A program made the translations under genes and the position numbers. 41,624 nucleotides of DNA from Pseudomonadota bacterium. GTDB lineage: Bacteria; Desulfobacterota; Binatia; Binatales; Binataceae. The notes beneath the pieces were generated by a model that was not told the origin of the DNA, did not search any database, and was given only the letters and a program-made list of their open reading frames with translations. Positions 24,567-32,534 of the stretch are shown in pieces. Every line of letters begins with the position of its first letter. The stretch's first letter is position 1. The stretch is taken from assembly GCA_021323675.1 (NCBI GenBank), contig JAJPKP010000030.1:1-41624 (forward strand), read 5' to 3'.

Positions 24567-25754
24567 ATGACGCTGCCGCTCGACGGAATTCGGGTGATCG
24601 ATTTCGGACAGGTCTATGCCGCGCCGTACTGCACGATGCAGCTCGCGTACCTGGGCGCCGACGTGATCAAGATCGAGCCTCCGGAAATCGGCGACGTGCT
24701 CCGGCGTCCCGATCTGCCTCCGGGCGGAGGCGTGTATTCGTTTTTGATGCTGAATGCGCACAAGCGGTCGGTCACGCTGAATCTCAAGGATCCGCGCGGG
24801 CGCGAAATCGCGCTCAGGCTGCTCGAAGACGCCGACGTGCTGGTCGAGAACTACCTGAGCGGGGTGATGGACTCGTTCGGGCTGGGGTACGAACAGATTG
24901 CGGAGCGCTTTCCGCGGCTCATCTACGCTTCCGGGAAGGGTTACGGATCGAACAGCCGATGGGCGCGGCTGGGGTCGATGGACAACACGATCCAGGCATC
25001 GTCGGGCTTTATCAGCATCACCGGGTTTCCCGAGCGCGGCGTAAAGACCTCCGCGACATTCATCGACATGGGCACGGGGAGCCATCTGGTCAGCGGCATC
25101 CTCGCCGCGCTGATCCAGCGCGGGCGAACGGGGAAGGGCCAGAAGGTGGAAGTGGCGATGATCGACGTCGCGGTGCCGGCGCTGACGAGCGCGCTTGCGC
25201 CGACGCTGCAGGGGCTCAAGTTCAAGCGGCTTGGCAATCGCCATTGGGGCGCCTGCCCGACCAACGTTTATCCCGCGCGTGACGGCGAGATACTGATTTT
25301 CTGCCTGACCGAGGCGCATTGGCGCACGGTCGCGAAACTGATCGGGCGCGAGGAACTGATTTCGGACCCGCGATGCGCATCGCATGCGACGCGGCTTCGA
25401 ATCGCCGACGAGCTGGACGGAATCATGGCCGAGTGGACGCGCGAGCGCGCCCGCGACGAGATGATTCAGACGCTTATCGAAGCCGGAGTGCCGTGCGCTC
25501 CCGTGCGGGAGATGGAAGAGGTCGCGGCGGACCCGGAGATTACGACCAGGGGAACTCTGATTGACAGCGAGTTTCCTGCGCGCGGACCGATTCGCGTCGC
25601 CGGATCGCCGATCAAGCTGTCGGAGGCGCCGCAGCCGGCTGCCGAGAACCTGAGGCGGCCGCCCCAGCTCGGAGAGCATACCCGTGAAGTGCTCGCATCG
25701 ATCGGGATCGATTCCGCGGAGTTCGAGCGCCTGCGCGCCGAAGGCGTGGTCTGA
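24567..25754 (+). CDS. Class III (CaiB/BaiF) CoA-transferase
   Basis: Family III CoA-transferases move CoA between carboxylic acids through an aspartyl-CoA thioester. The start LDGIRVIDFGQVYAAPYCTM and LGADVIKIEPPEIGD are typical. Asp167 in ATFIDMGTG is at the catalytic Asp position. The LVENYLSGVMDSFGLGYE and KGYGSNSRWARL segments also match. At 395 residues the length is normal. AAGGAAG lies six bases before the ATG. It probably forms an operon with the acyl-CoA dehydrogenase, and its product may feed that enzyme. Substrates are unknown. It converges with the small membrane protein gene 33 bp downstream. Confidence 0.94.
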   Translation: MTLPLDGIRVIDFGQVYAAPYCTMQLAYLGADVIKIEPPEIGDVLRRPDLPPGGGVYSFLMLNAHKRSVTLNLKDPRGREIALRLLEDADVLVENYLSGVMDSFGLGYEQIAERFPRLIYASGKGYGSNSRWARLGSMDNTIQASSGFISITGFPERGVKTSATFIDMGTGSHLVSGILAALIQRGRTGKGQKVEVAMIDVAVPALTSALAPTLQGLKFKRLGNRHWGACPTNVYPARDGEILIFCLTEAHWRTVAKLIGREELISDPRCASHATRLRIADELDGIMAEWTRERARDEMIQTLIEAGVPCAPVREMEEVAADPEITTRGTLIDSEFPARGPIRVAGSPIKLSEAPQPAAENLRRPPQLGEHTREVLASIGIDSAEFERLRAEGVV

Positions 25755-25787
25755 TACAGTGAACCGCTCCGAAGGGCTGGAAGGATT

Positions 25788-26033
25788 TCAGGCGCGGGCG
25801 GGGCGATGCTTGCGGGGGCGGCCCGGAGGAAAGGCGCTGGCCGGCTTGCGGCGCGGCTTCACGTTGAGCCGATCCAGCATCCGGAAGTAAGCATTGCGCG
25901 CGATCTCGAGGCCCCACAGGATTCCCAGGCCGAGGGTGATGCCGATTCCCTGGACCAATTCCTTCAGATAGCCGAGGGTAGTCAGCCGCTCGATTTCGAG
26001 CTCTACATGAGCGGATTGCTGAGTCGTTTCCAT
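25788..26033 (-). CDS. Small membrane protein of unknown function
   Basis: I do not recognise this 81-residue protein. It has an acidic N-terminal helix (AHVELEIERLTTLGYLKELV), one predicted membrane segment (GIGITLGLGILWGL) and a basic, proline-rich tail (RRKPASAFPPGRPRKHRPARA). This suggests a single-pass inner membrane protein with the tail in the cytoplasm. It follows the secreted protein gene on the same strand after a hairpin. No Shine-Dalgarno sequence is obvious. Coding is supported by the amphipathic pattern rather than by homology. Confidence 0.55.
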   Translation of the reverse strand: METTQQSAHVELEIERLTTLGYLKELVQGIGITLGLGILWGLEIARNAYFRMLDRLNVKPRRKPASAFPPGRPRKHRPARA

Positions 26034-26048
26034 CGACCAAGAGGTTAA

Positions 26049-26083
26049 GCGGCGAAGCGCCTCGATTCAAGGCGCTTCGCCGC
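26049..26083. terminator. Strong inverted repeat between two minus-strand genes
   Basis: GCGGCGAAGCGCC and GGCGCTTCGCCGC form a perfect 13-bp stem, extendable by a T-A pair, with a 7-9 base loop. It lies 15 bp after the secreted protein stop and 15 bp before the small membrane protein start. No T run follows, so it may be a weak terminator, an mRNA-stabilising hairpin or a REP-like element. Confidence 0.45.
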
Positions 26084-26098
26084 GATAGCTCGGGCCGA

Positions 26099-26899
26099 TC
26101 AATGGAGCGGCGGCGGGGGAGGAAGCGCCGCAGGAGTCGCGGCGCCAGCCGAAGACTCCGGAAGCGGCAGGGTGATACTCACGTCGTCGAAGCGCGCCTG
26201 CGAATCGTCGCTCGCCCACAGGCCGATGCGTCCCTTCGCGATCTTGGCGTCGTCCACGTCGAAAATCATCTTGTTGTCGTCGTAGCAGGTAAGATGGCTG
26301 CCCTGCGCCCACACCTTGAGCTTGTACCAGGTGTCCTTGTCGGTCGGCACGACCTGCTGCTTGAGGTTTTCGAGCTTGCCATTGCTCATCCGCGAGAGCG
26401 CGAAATAATCGCTCGGGCATCCCGCCGATAGAACATAGAAGTTCTGCGGATTCACGTAGCGGAAAATTAGTCCGCCCGAGCAATCAAAGCGGCCGCCCGC
26501 GGACTTGAACGATGCCTCCAGCGTGAAGTCGCTGTACTCGGTCGGGTCAGTGAGGACGGTCACCAGGTTGTAGGCCAGACCGTGCATCAGGGAGCTTACG
26601 GTTCTGCCCGGAGGCAATCCGTAGGTGTTCGGCTGGCTGGGCGCGCTGGGGTCGGGGATGACCTGCCAGTCGCCCTCTACCGCGGTCCATCCTGCCGGCA
26701 TCGCATGCGCCTTATCCTGGTCGAAGTTCCAGACTTTCACCTCCGGCGTGGGGGTGGGGGTTGGCGTTGGAGTTGGAGTCGGAGTGGGCTCCTTCTTCTT
26801 CGCTCGCGAGTACGCCGCCGGGCTGGTAAGTCCCACGGCAAAGATCACTCCAGCCGCGATCACGATCGCGCTGCGCAGCCAAACTCTTCCTGTCATCAT
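26099..26899 (-). CDS. Secreted protein, Pro-Thr linker plus lectin-like beta-sandwich domain
   Basis: The N terminus is a signal peptide: basic MMTGRVWLRS, hydrophobic AIVIAAGVIFAVGL, then a likely cut near AAYSRA. A Pro-Thr linker of seven PT units (about residues 38-52) follows. The rest (about 55-245) has alternating strands such as YSDFTLEASFKSAGGRFDC, SGGLIFRYVNPQNFYVLSA, WYKLKVWAQGSHLTCYDD and KGRIGLWASDDSQARFDDV. This is the pattern of DUF1080 or LamG concanavalin-like domains, which bind or cut sugars. GAGGGG precedes the first ATG. It is divergent from the dcw cluster. Its ligand is unknown. Confidence 0.75.
   Translation of the reverse strand: MMTGRVWLRSAIVIAAGVIFAVGLTSPAAYSRAKKKEPTPTPTPTPTPTPTPEVKVWNFDQDKAHAMPAGWTAVEGDWQVIPDPSAPSQPNTYGLPPGRTVSSLMHGLAYNLVTVLTDPTEYSDFTLEASFKSAGGRFDCSGGLIFRYVNPQNFYVLSAGCPSDYFALSRMSNGKLENLKQQVVPTDKDTWYKLKVWAQGSHLTCYDDNKMIFDVDDAKIAKGRIGLWASDDSQARFDDVSITLPLPESSAGAATPAALPPPPPLH
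26744..26788 (-). repeat. Pro-Thr coding hexamer repeat
   Basis: Seven consecutive Thr-Pro codon pairs of the type ACnCCn encode the linker of the secreted protein. Synonymous third bases differ between copies, so the repeat is kept at protein level. Such tracts can expand or contract by slippage in steps of two residues. Confidence 0.85.
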
Positions 26900-27226
26900 C
26901 TATCCCCTCTCCGCTCTATGTCACTGAAAATTCGTCTTGGTCGTGTAACACGGAGGACGGGCGCGAGTTTCCCTAATGAAGTATCGCCCTGTCAAGAATG
27001 CGTCCGCCGGAAGGCCGAAAAAAACTCCATCCGCTTTTCCCGAAATTTGAATCGAGCCTGGCCGCTTATCGCCTTTTGGAGGGGGATGAAATCAAGCGCG
27101 GCCCCGGATCGGCGGTGATGTGCCGCGTCGAGGCGGTGTTCTAGGCGAAATCGAGTTTCGCTTTTACTTCGCCAAATGACTAGTGAAATTGAATACTCAT
27201 TTAATCTCCATCTGCCTCTGTTTGCC
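26900..27226. other. Intergenic region between divergent secreted protein and mraZ genes
   Basis: No convincing gene is seen. On the minus strand a TTGACA lies at 26995-26990 but lacks a good -10 at normal spacing. On the plus strand a hairpin with a T run is present at 27145-27165 (listed separately). The last 60 bp become AT-rich as the mraZ promoter is approached. Confidence 0.6.
27145..27165 (+). terminator. Intrinsic terminator-like hairpin upstream of the dcw promoter
   Basis: GCGAAA-TCGAG-TTTCGC is followed immediately by TTTT. The stem is short (6 bp) with moderate GC. It would isolate the dcw promoter from upstream plus-strand transcription, although the nearest upstream plus-strand gene ends at 25754. 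Confidence 0.4.
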
Positions 27227-27260
27227 TTGACGATAGTGGTAGATAGTGGGATATTGTGGG
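27227..27260 (+). promoter_or_regulatory. dcw cluster promoter with three MraZ boxes
   Basis: TTGACG (27227-27232) and GATATT (27250-27255) are separated by 17 bp. Overlapping them, GTGGT at 27236, GTGGG at 27246 and GTGGG at 27256 repeat every 10 bp. MraZ is known to bind TGGG-type direct repeats with this spacing upstream of its own gene. The arrangement predicts repression of the whole cluster by MraZ. Confidence 0.8.
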
Positions 27261-27278
27261 TCATCAGGGAGGCCCGCG

Positions 27279-27728
27279 GTGTTCAGCGGTCGGTTCGACC
27301 ACGCGATCGACGAAAAGGGACGCGTCAGCATCCCAGCGCGGTTCCGCGAGGTGCTCCAGCGCGAGGGCCACGACCGCCTCTTCATCACCAACTTTTTCTT
27401 CAGCCGGGAGCGCTGCCTGGAGCTCTATCCTCCCCGCGAATGGGATGCCTTTGTGGCGAAGATAGCGGAGCGGGGCAGGTTCGATACGGCGGTGCAGAAG
27501 TTCGAGACGTTTTATATCGCGGGCGCGCAGGAAGTCCCGGTCGATCGGCAGGGGCGGATCCTGATTCCCGCGAAGCTGCGGGAATGGGCGGGGCTTGGGC
27601 GCGAGGTGACGTTTTCGGCGCGGCGCGATCATTTTCAGCTTTGGGACAAGGCGGTTCTGGAGCGCGTGCTGCGCGCGACGGAGGAAGAGGTTCAGGATCC
27701 GGCGTTCTTCGAGAAGCTGAACCTGTAG
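27279..27728 (+). CDS. mraZ: MraZ, transcriptional regulator of the dcw cluster
   Basis: MraZ is a ring-forming DNA-binding protein of the AbrB-like fold that controls its own operon. Two SpoVT/AbrB-like repeats are visible: FDHAIDEKGRVSIPARFRE at the start and EVPVDRQGRILIPAKLRE around residues 85-102, both with the DxxGRxxIPAxxRE motif. I choose the GTG at 27279 because it gives the usual beginning (VFSGRFDHAID) and GGGAGG lies eight bases upstream. An ATG at 27246 would add 11 residues and fall within the operator. The 149-residue length is normal. Its boxes lie directly upstream. Confidence 0.96.
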   Translation: MFSGRFDHAIDEKGRVSIPARFREVLQREGHDRLFITNFFFSRERCLELYPPREWDAFVAKIAERGRFDTAVQKFETFYIAGAQEVPVDRQGRILIPAKLREWAGLGREVTFSARRDHFQLWDKAVLERVLRATEEEVQDPAFFEKLNL

Positions 27729-27734
27729 GCATCG

Positions 27735-28655
27735 ATGACTTTGGCGGTGAAACACGACGACGGCGCAGCGGTCCGGATGCATGTGCCGGTGATGGCGGGG
27801 GAGGTGCGCGAACTGTTGTGCGCGCGCGGACCGCGCGTCGTCGTCGATGCGACCGTGGGGACGGGCGGCCATGCGCTCGAGATGCTGAAGGCGACGAGCG
27901 CGCGCCTGGTCGGAATCGATCGCGATGCGGACGCGCTTGCGGTCGCGCGCGATCGGCTGAGCGCGTTCGGCGATCGGGTCACGCTGCTGCACGGGAACTT
28001 CGGCGAAATCGCGAGGCTGCTCGGCGAATGCGGAATTGAAAGCGCGGACGCGATTCTGGCCGACCTGGGGATGTCGAGCTTTGCGCTCGACGACGCCGAG
28101 CGGGGTTTCAGCTTTCGCTCGGAGGGTCCGCTCGACATGCGGATGGACCGGTCGCAGAAGCTGCGCGCGTACGATCTGGTGAATGAAGAGAGCGAGGCGG
28201 ACCTCGCCGATATTTTGCACCATCTGGGCGAGGAGCGCGCGGCGCGGCGGATTGCGCGCGCGATCGTCGATGCGCGCCGGCGCCGGCCGATCGAGACGAC
28301 CGGCGAGCTGCGCGCGATCGTCGAGCGGGTGCTGGGCCTGAGGCGCGGCGGCGGAGTGCATCCCGCGACCCGCACCTTCCAGGCCTTGCGCATCGCGGTC
28401 AACCACGAGATGGAAAGCCTGGCATCGTTCCTGGAAGCGGCGCCGGGGCTTCTTTCGCCGGGCGGGCGGATGGCGGTAATCGCGTATCATTCGCTCGAAG
28501 ACCGCGCGGTAAAGGAGCGAATGAGGGCGCTGGCGGCGGGCGGCGGCTACGTCGCGCTCACGCGCAAGGTGCTGAAGCCGGCGGACTCGGAAATAGCTTC
28601 GAATCCGCGCGCGCGCAGCGCGCGCCTTAGATGCATCGAGAGGGCGGGGCGATGA
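27735..28655 (+). CDS. rsmH: RsmH, 16S rRNA m4C1402 methyltransferase
   Basis: RsmH (MraW) N4-methylates C1402 of 16S rRNA using SAM. Diagnostic segments are HVPVMAGEVRELL, VVDATVGTGGHALEML (SAM-binding loop), LVGIDRDADALAVA, AILADLGMSSFALDDAERGFSF-type motif, and near the end GGRMAVIAYHSLEDRAVKERM and KPADSEIASNPRARSARLR. The length of 306 residues is normal. The start at 27735 comes 7 bp after the mraZ stop; ATG 27777 would begin right at the conserved HVPV block. The stop overlaps ftsL as ATGA. Confidence 0.97.
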   Translation: MTLAVKHDDGAAVRMHVPVMAGEVRELLCARGPRVVVDATVGTGGHALEMLKATSARLVGIDRDADALAVARDRLSAFGDRVTLLHGNFGEIARLLGECGIESADAILADLGMSSFALDDAERGFSFRSEGPLDMRMDRSQKLRAYDLVNEESEADLADILHHLGEERAARRIARAIVDARRRRPIETTGELRAIVERVLGLRRGGGVHPATRTFQALRIAVNHEMESLASFLEAAPGLLSPGGRMAVIAYHSLEDRAVKERMRALAAGGGYVALTRKVLKPADSEIASNPRARSARLRCIERAGR

Positions 28656-28939
28656 ATCGGCGCGTGCGCCCATCGAAACCGCCTTCGAAGGTGGCGCCGG
28701 CGGTGCTGATGATCGCGATTGCGATCCTGGGCTTCGCGACGCTGATGATCCGGCTGGAGACGACGCGCGAAGGCTACCGGCTCTCGGCGCTCAAGGGAGA
28801 GATTGCGCATCTGGAGGACGAGAATCGGACGCTTCGGCTGAAGACGGCCGAGTTGTCGTCGCATGAACGGCTGAGAGCGCTCGCCGCGAATTATCATCTT
28901 GCGCCGCCGCAGCGCGGCCAGGTGGTGATGGTGCCGTGA
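28652..28939 (+). CDS. ftsL: FtsL-like division protein
   Basis: FtsL forms a complex with FtsB and FtsQ that activates septal wall synthesis. This 95-residue protein has the expected plan: a short basic cytoplasmic end (MNRRVRPSKPPSK), one membrane helix (VLMIAIAILGFATLMI), then a periplasmic coiled coil (LSALKGEIAHLEDENRTLRLKTAEL shown in part as LKGEIAHLEDENRTLR). Sequence identity in this family is low, so the call rests on plan, size and place between rsmH and ftsI. The ATG overlaps the rsmH stop and the stop overlaps the ftsI GTG. Confidence 0.88.
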   Translation: MNRRVRPSKPPSKVAPAVLMIAIAILGFATLMIRLETTREGYRLSALKGEIAHLEDENRTLRLKTAELSSHERLRALAANYHLAPPQRGQVVMVP

Positions 28940-30981
28940 ATACCGCATTCAAGCAGCGGCGTACGCGAATCGGATGGCTGACGCTGGCGCTGGCCGCGTT
29001 GTTCGTAGTCGCGGTCCTGCGCCTGGTGGTGCTGGTAACGCTGGATGGGCCGCGGCTCAACTCGCTCGCGCGCAGCGAGCATACGGCGGAAGAGGAGCTG
29101 GCGGCGGTGCGCGGTCCGATCGTGGATCGCAACGGCGAGCCGCTGGCGTTGTCGGCCGAGACCCGCTCCGTCTATGCGCATCCGCGCCGCGTGTTCGAGT
29201 CTTCGACGGTGCGCGATCGGGCGAAGCTGGCCGCGGCGCTCGGGATGACGCCGGCGGAGCTGGAAGCGAAGCTGAAGAAGCCGGCGCCATTCGTGTGGCT
29301 GGCGCGGCGTGTCGCGGTTGACAAGGCTCAAGCGGCGGAGGCGGTCGGAATCGAAGGAGTGGGCGCGGTCAGCGAATATAAACGCTTCTATCCGGAGAGC
29401 AACCTGGCCTCGGCGGTGGTAGGGCTGGCGGGGATGGATGGCCAGGGGCTCTCCGGTCTTGAACTTGAATACGACAAGATCGTGCGCGGAGAACCGGTGA
29501 CCCTGAACTTCTACCACGACGCGCTGGGTCATCCGATTCTCGACAGCCCGCTCGAGCTCAAATCGCCGGAGCCGGGCGCGCAGCTCGAACTCACGATCGA
29601 CGCGTCGATTCAGTCGCTCGCCGAGACGCAGCTTGCGGCCGAGGTGGAGCAGAGCGGCGCCAGGCGCGGAGCGGCGATCGTGATGGATCCGTTTTCGGGC
29701 GAGATCGTCGCGATGGCGAACGTCAACGCCGATCCGGCGGGAATTCACGACCGGCTGCACAATCCCGCGGTGCAGGATGCGTTCGAGCCGGGCTCGACGA
29801 TGAAGGGCATCCTGGCCTCGATTGCGTTGGCGGACAGGGCGATCACGCCGAGCAAGGAATTTTACTGCGAGAACGGCAAGTGGACGGTGGACCATCGCAC
29901 GATCCACGACGACGCGAAGCACGGATGGCTGGACCTGGGCGGGATCATCGAGGTGTCATCGAATATCGGCGCGGCAAAGATTGCGCTGACGCTCGGGGCG
30001 GACCGGTTTTACGAAGGGCTGCGCGCGTTCGGAATCGGCTATCGGACCGGAATTGATTTGCCCGGCGAGGCGGCAGGGTTAATCATGAAGCCTTCCACGT
30101 GGCGCGAGATCGATCTTGCCAACCACGGTTTCGGGCAGGGCGTCGGTGTTACGCCGATTCAGCTTGCGGTCGCGTACTCGGCGATCGCGAATGGCGGGCT
30201 TATCGTGCGGCCGTACGTGGTGAAGGCCGCGTACGATGCGCAGGGCAGCGTGATTTTCCGGCATACGCCGCAGGTGATGCGCCGTGCGATTCCACCGGAC
30301 ATCGCGCACGAGATGAACCAGCTTTTGCGCGGGCCGGTGAACGGAGCCAACGGCACGGCGCATCGCGCGAAGGTCGATGGATTCGAAGTCGCGGGAAAGA
30401 CGGGGACGGCGCAGATGGTGAATCCCGCGGGCGGATATTTTCAGAACCGGCACGTATGCTCGTTTATCGGCTTTCTGCCCGCCGACGATCCGCGCCTGCT
30501 GATCCTGGTGGTGCTCTACGATGTCGGCCACGGCCATTTCGGGGGTCTGTACGCCGCGCCGGTGTTCAGCGAGATCGCATCGGGAGCGGTGCGCGATCTC
30601 AATATCCGGCCGACCGATCCGAACTATGAAGTTGCGAGCATAATTCCGATTCCGGGGGCGAAGAGCGCAAGGAAGCGGACGGCGGCGCCCGCGGCGCCGG
30701 ATGCGGACGACGCGATTCCCGCGCTTACCGGGTCGAAATCGCCGGTCACGCCGAATTTTGCCGGTATGAGTTTGCGCCGGGCGCTTCAGGCCGCGCGCCG
30801 CCTTGGAATCACGGTCGATGTGAAAGGCGACGGGTACGTTGTGGCGCAGGAGCCGGCGGCGGGTGCGCCGCTCAGCCGCGGCACGATCAAGCTCACGCTC
30901 GGGTCGGTGGTGGCGGACGCGGCGGAGGTGGCGGCATCCTCGCCCGCCCATCCGGGCAAATCGGCAAGGAGTACGAGGTGA
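28936..30981 (+). CDS. ftsI: FtsI (PBP3), septal peptidoglycan transpeptidase with PASTA domain
   Basis: FtsI cross-links septal peptidoglycan. A membrane helix lies near residues 14-37. The dimerisation domain starts at VRGPIVDRNGEPLA. The active-site Ser is Ser287 in PGSTMK (SxxK), followed by SSNIG (SxN) and GKTGTAQM (KTG) near 488. Residues about 610-665, with MSLRRALQAARRLGITVDV and VVAQEPAAGAPLSRGTIKL, form a C-terminal PASTA domain. Enterobacterial FtsI lacks this, but several deltaproteobacterial FtsI proteins have it. The length of 681 residues fits. GTG overlaps the ftsL stop, and the stop overlaps the murE GTG. Confidence 0.96.
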   Translation: MNTAFKQRRTRIGWLTLALAALFVVAVLRLVVLVTLDGPRLNSLARSEHTAEEELAAVRGPIVDRNGEPLALSAETRSVYAHPRRVFESSTVRDRAKLAAALGMTPAELEAKLKKPAPFVWLARRVAVDKAQAAEAVGIEGVGAVSEYKRFYPESNLASAVVGLAGMDGQGLSGLELEYDKIVRGEPVTLNFYHDALGHPILDSPLELKSPEPGAQLELTIDASIQSLAETQLAAEVEQSGARRGAAIVMDPFSGEIVAMANVNADPAGIHDRLHNPAVQDAFEPGSTMKGILASIALADRAITPSKEFYCENGKWTVDHRTIHDDAKHGWLDLGGIIEVSSNIGAAKIALTLGADRFYEGLRAFGIGYRTGIDLPGEAAGLIMKPSTWREIDLANHGFGQGVGVTPIQLAVAYSAIANGGLIVRPYVVKAAYDAQGSVIFRHTPQVMRRAIPPDIAHEMNQLLRGPVNGANGTAHRAKVDGFEVAGKTGTAQMVNPAGGYFQNRHVCSFIGFLPADDPRLLILVVLYDVGHGHFGGLYAAPVFSEIASGAVRDLNIRPTDPNYEVASIIPIPGAKSARKRTAAPAAPDADDAIPALTGSKSPVTPNFAGMSLRRALQAARRLGITVDVKGDGYVVAQEPAAGAPLSRGTIKLTLGSVVADAAEVAASSPAHPGKSARSTR

Positions 30982-32504
30982 AGCTCGCAAGGTTGCTTGC
31001 GGGGCTGGACTACGAGGGGATTGAGGGTGATGCGGAGGTGGAGGTAAGCGGTCTCAGTTATGACTCGCGCAAATCCGGTCCCGGTCACCTGTTTTTTTCA
31101 TTGGCGCGCGCGCCGGAGCGCAACCGCGCCAACATCGAAGATGCATTAAGCCGCGGCGCGCGGGCGGTGGTGGTGAGGGGTGGAGATGCAGGAGCCGCCC
31201 GCCCTGCGGTGACCATAGTACGAAGCGAGCGGCCGCGCCTGCTGATGGGCGCGGCCGCCGCGCGCTTTTTCGGGTCGCCGAGCGAGCGAATCGATCTGAT
31301 CGGGGTTACCGGCACCAGCGGAAAAACCACCTCCACCTACCTGCTGCAATCGATGTTCGAGGCCGCGGGCCGTCCCACCGGAATTATCGGCACGATCGGA
31401 ACCTTTATCCGCGGGCGCAAGGTGTACAGCGGCCTCACCACGCCGGAGTCGCTCGATATCGAGGCGTCGCTGCGCGAGATGGAGCGCGAGGGCGTGAGGG
31501 TGGCGGCGGCGGAAGTCTCGTCGATCGGAATTGCGGAAGGGCGCGCCGATCATCTGAACTTTCGCGCCTGCCTGTTCACCAACCTCGGCCGCGACCATCT
31601 CGACTATCACGGGACAATCGAGAACTATTTCGCGGCCAAGCTGCGATTGTTCGCCGAGATACTTCCGCGCAGCCGACGGTCCGACGCCGTCGCGATCGTG
31701 CGCGGCGACGATCCCTACGGCCAGCGCATCCTGAACGCGGTCTCGGGCCGCAAGGTCAGTTTCGGATTCGAGGCGGGGCTGGATGCGCATCCGATCGAAT
31801 ACGCGGCAAGCCTGTCCGGGATTCACGCAATCATTTCAGTGCTCGGCAGGAAGATAACGATCGATTCTTCGCTGGTTGGCGAACCCAATCTGCTGAACAT
31901 CCTTGGGGCTTCCGCTGTGTCGGTGGCCCTGGGCATCGAACCTGAGGCGGTGGAGGAGGGGGCGCGGCGGTGCCCGGGGGCCCCCGGCAGAATGGAAGCC
32001 ATAGCGGCGCGGCCGGGCGTGAACGCGCTGGTTGACTATGCGCACAAGCCCGATGCGCTCGAGGCGGTGCTGCGCACGGTTCGCAAGCTCACCCCGGGCA
32101 GGATCATCTGCGTGTTCGGATGCGGCGGAGATCGCGATCGGGGCAAGCGCCCGATCATGGGCGGCATCGCGGCGCGGCTGGCCGATGTGCCGATCGTGAC
32201 CTCCGACAATCCGCGCAGCGAGGATCCGATCGCGATAATCAGGGAGATCGAAGACGGGCTTGCGGAGGAAGGGCGTTCACGCGCGATGGATGCGAGCGGA
32301 GTGGGTCCGCGCTATTATCTGGTGCAGCCGGACCGCCGCGCCGCGATCAGACTGGGGCTCGAGATCGCTTCCGCGGGGGACACGGTACTCATCGCCGGTA
32401 AGGGGCACGAAGACTACCAGCTCCTTGGTTCCCAGGTAATTCACTTCGATGACCGGGAAGTTGTGCGTGAGATCGCCGCGGAACTCTCGGGCGCGAAACA
32501 CTGA
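30978..32504 (+). CDS. murE: MurE, UDP-MurNAc-tripeptide synthetase, meso-DAP type
   Basis: MurE adds the third residue to UDP-MurNAc-L-Ala-D-Glu. The ATP loop is GVTGTSGKTT (109-118). Other landmarks are TTPESLDIEASLREM, LTNLGRDHLDYHGTIENYF and VDYAHKPDALEAVLRTVR. The motif SDNPRSEDP near residue 408 has the DNPR signature of meso-diaminopimelate enzymes, so the wall is predicted to be the A1-gamma type usual for Gram-negatives. The 508-residue length is that of a single MurE, so it is not fused to the missing MurF. The GTG overlaps the ftsI stop. Confidence 0.97.
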   Translation: MKLARLLAGLDYEGIEGDAEVEVSGLSYDSRKSGPGHLFFSLARAPERNRANIEDALSRGARAVVVRGGDAGAARPAVTIVRSERPRLLMGAAAARFFGSPSERIDLIGVTGTSGKTTSTYLLQSMFEAAGRPTGIIGTIGTFIRGRKVYSGLTTPESLDIEASLREMEREGVRVAAAEVSSIGIAEGRADHLNFRACLFTNLGRDHLDYHGTIENYFAAKLRLFAEILPRSRRSDAVAIVRGDDPYGQRILNAVSGRKVSFGFEAGLDAHPIEYAASLSGIHAIISVLGRKITIDSSLVGEPNLLNILGASAVSVALGIEPEAVEEGARRCPGAPGRMEAIAARPGVNALVDYAHKPDALEAVLRTVRKLTPGRIICVFGCGGDRDRGKRPIMGGIAARLADVPIVTSDNPRSEDPIAIIREIEDGLAEEGRSRAMDASGVGPRYYLVQPDRRAAIRLGLEIASAGDTVLIAGKGHEDYQLLGSQVIHFDDREVVREIAAELSGAKH

Positions 32505-32534
32505 CGGACGGCGGAAAGCGAATCGCGCTGAACG

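Noticed and set aside
24549..25679. A 376-residue open frame on the minus strand opposite the CoA-transferase
   Set aside because: It mirrors a clearly identified gene and has no recognisable domain.
27264..28673. A 469-residue open frame on the minus strand opposite mraZ and rsmH
   Set aside because: It covers the GC-rich mraZ and rsmH genes and is Arg- and His-rich, a shadow frame.
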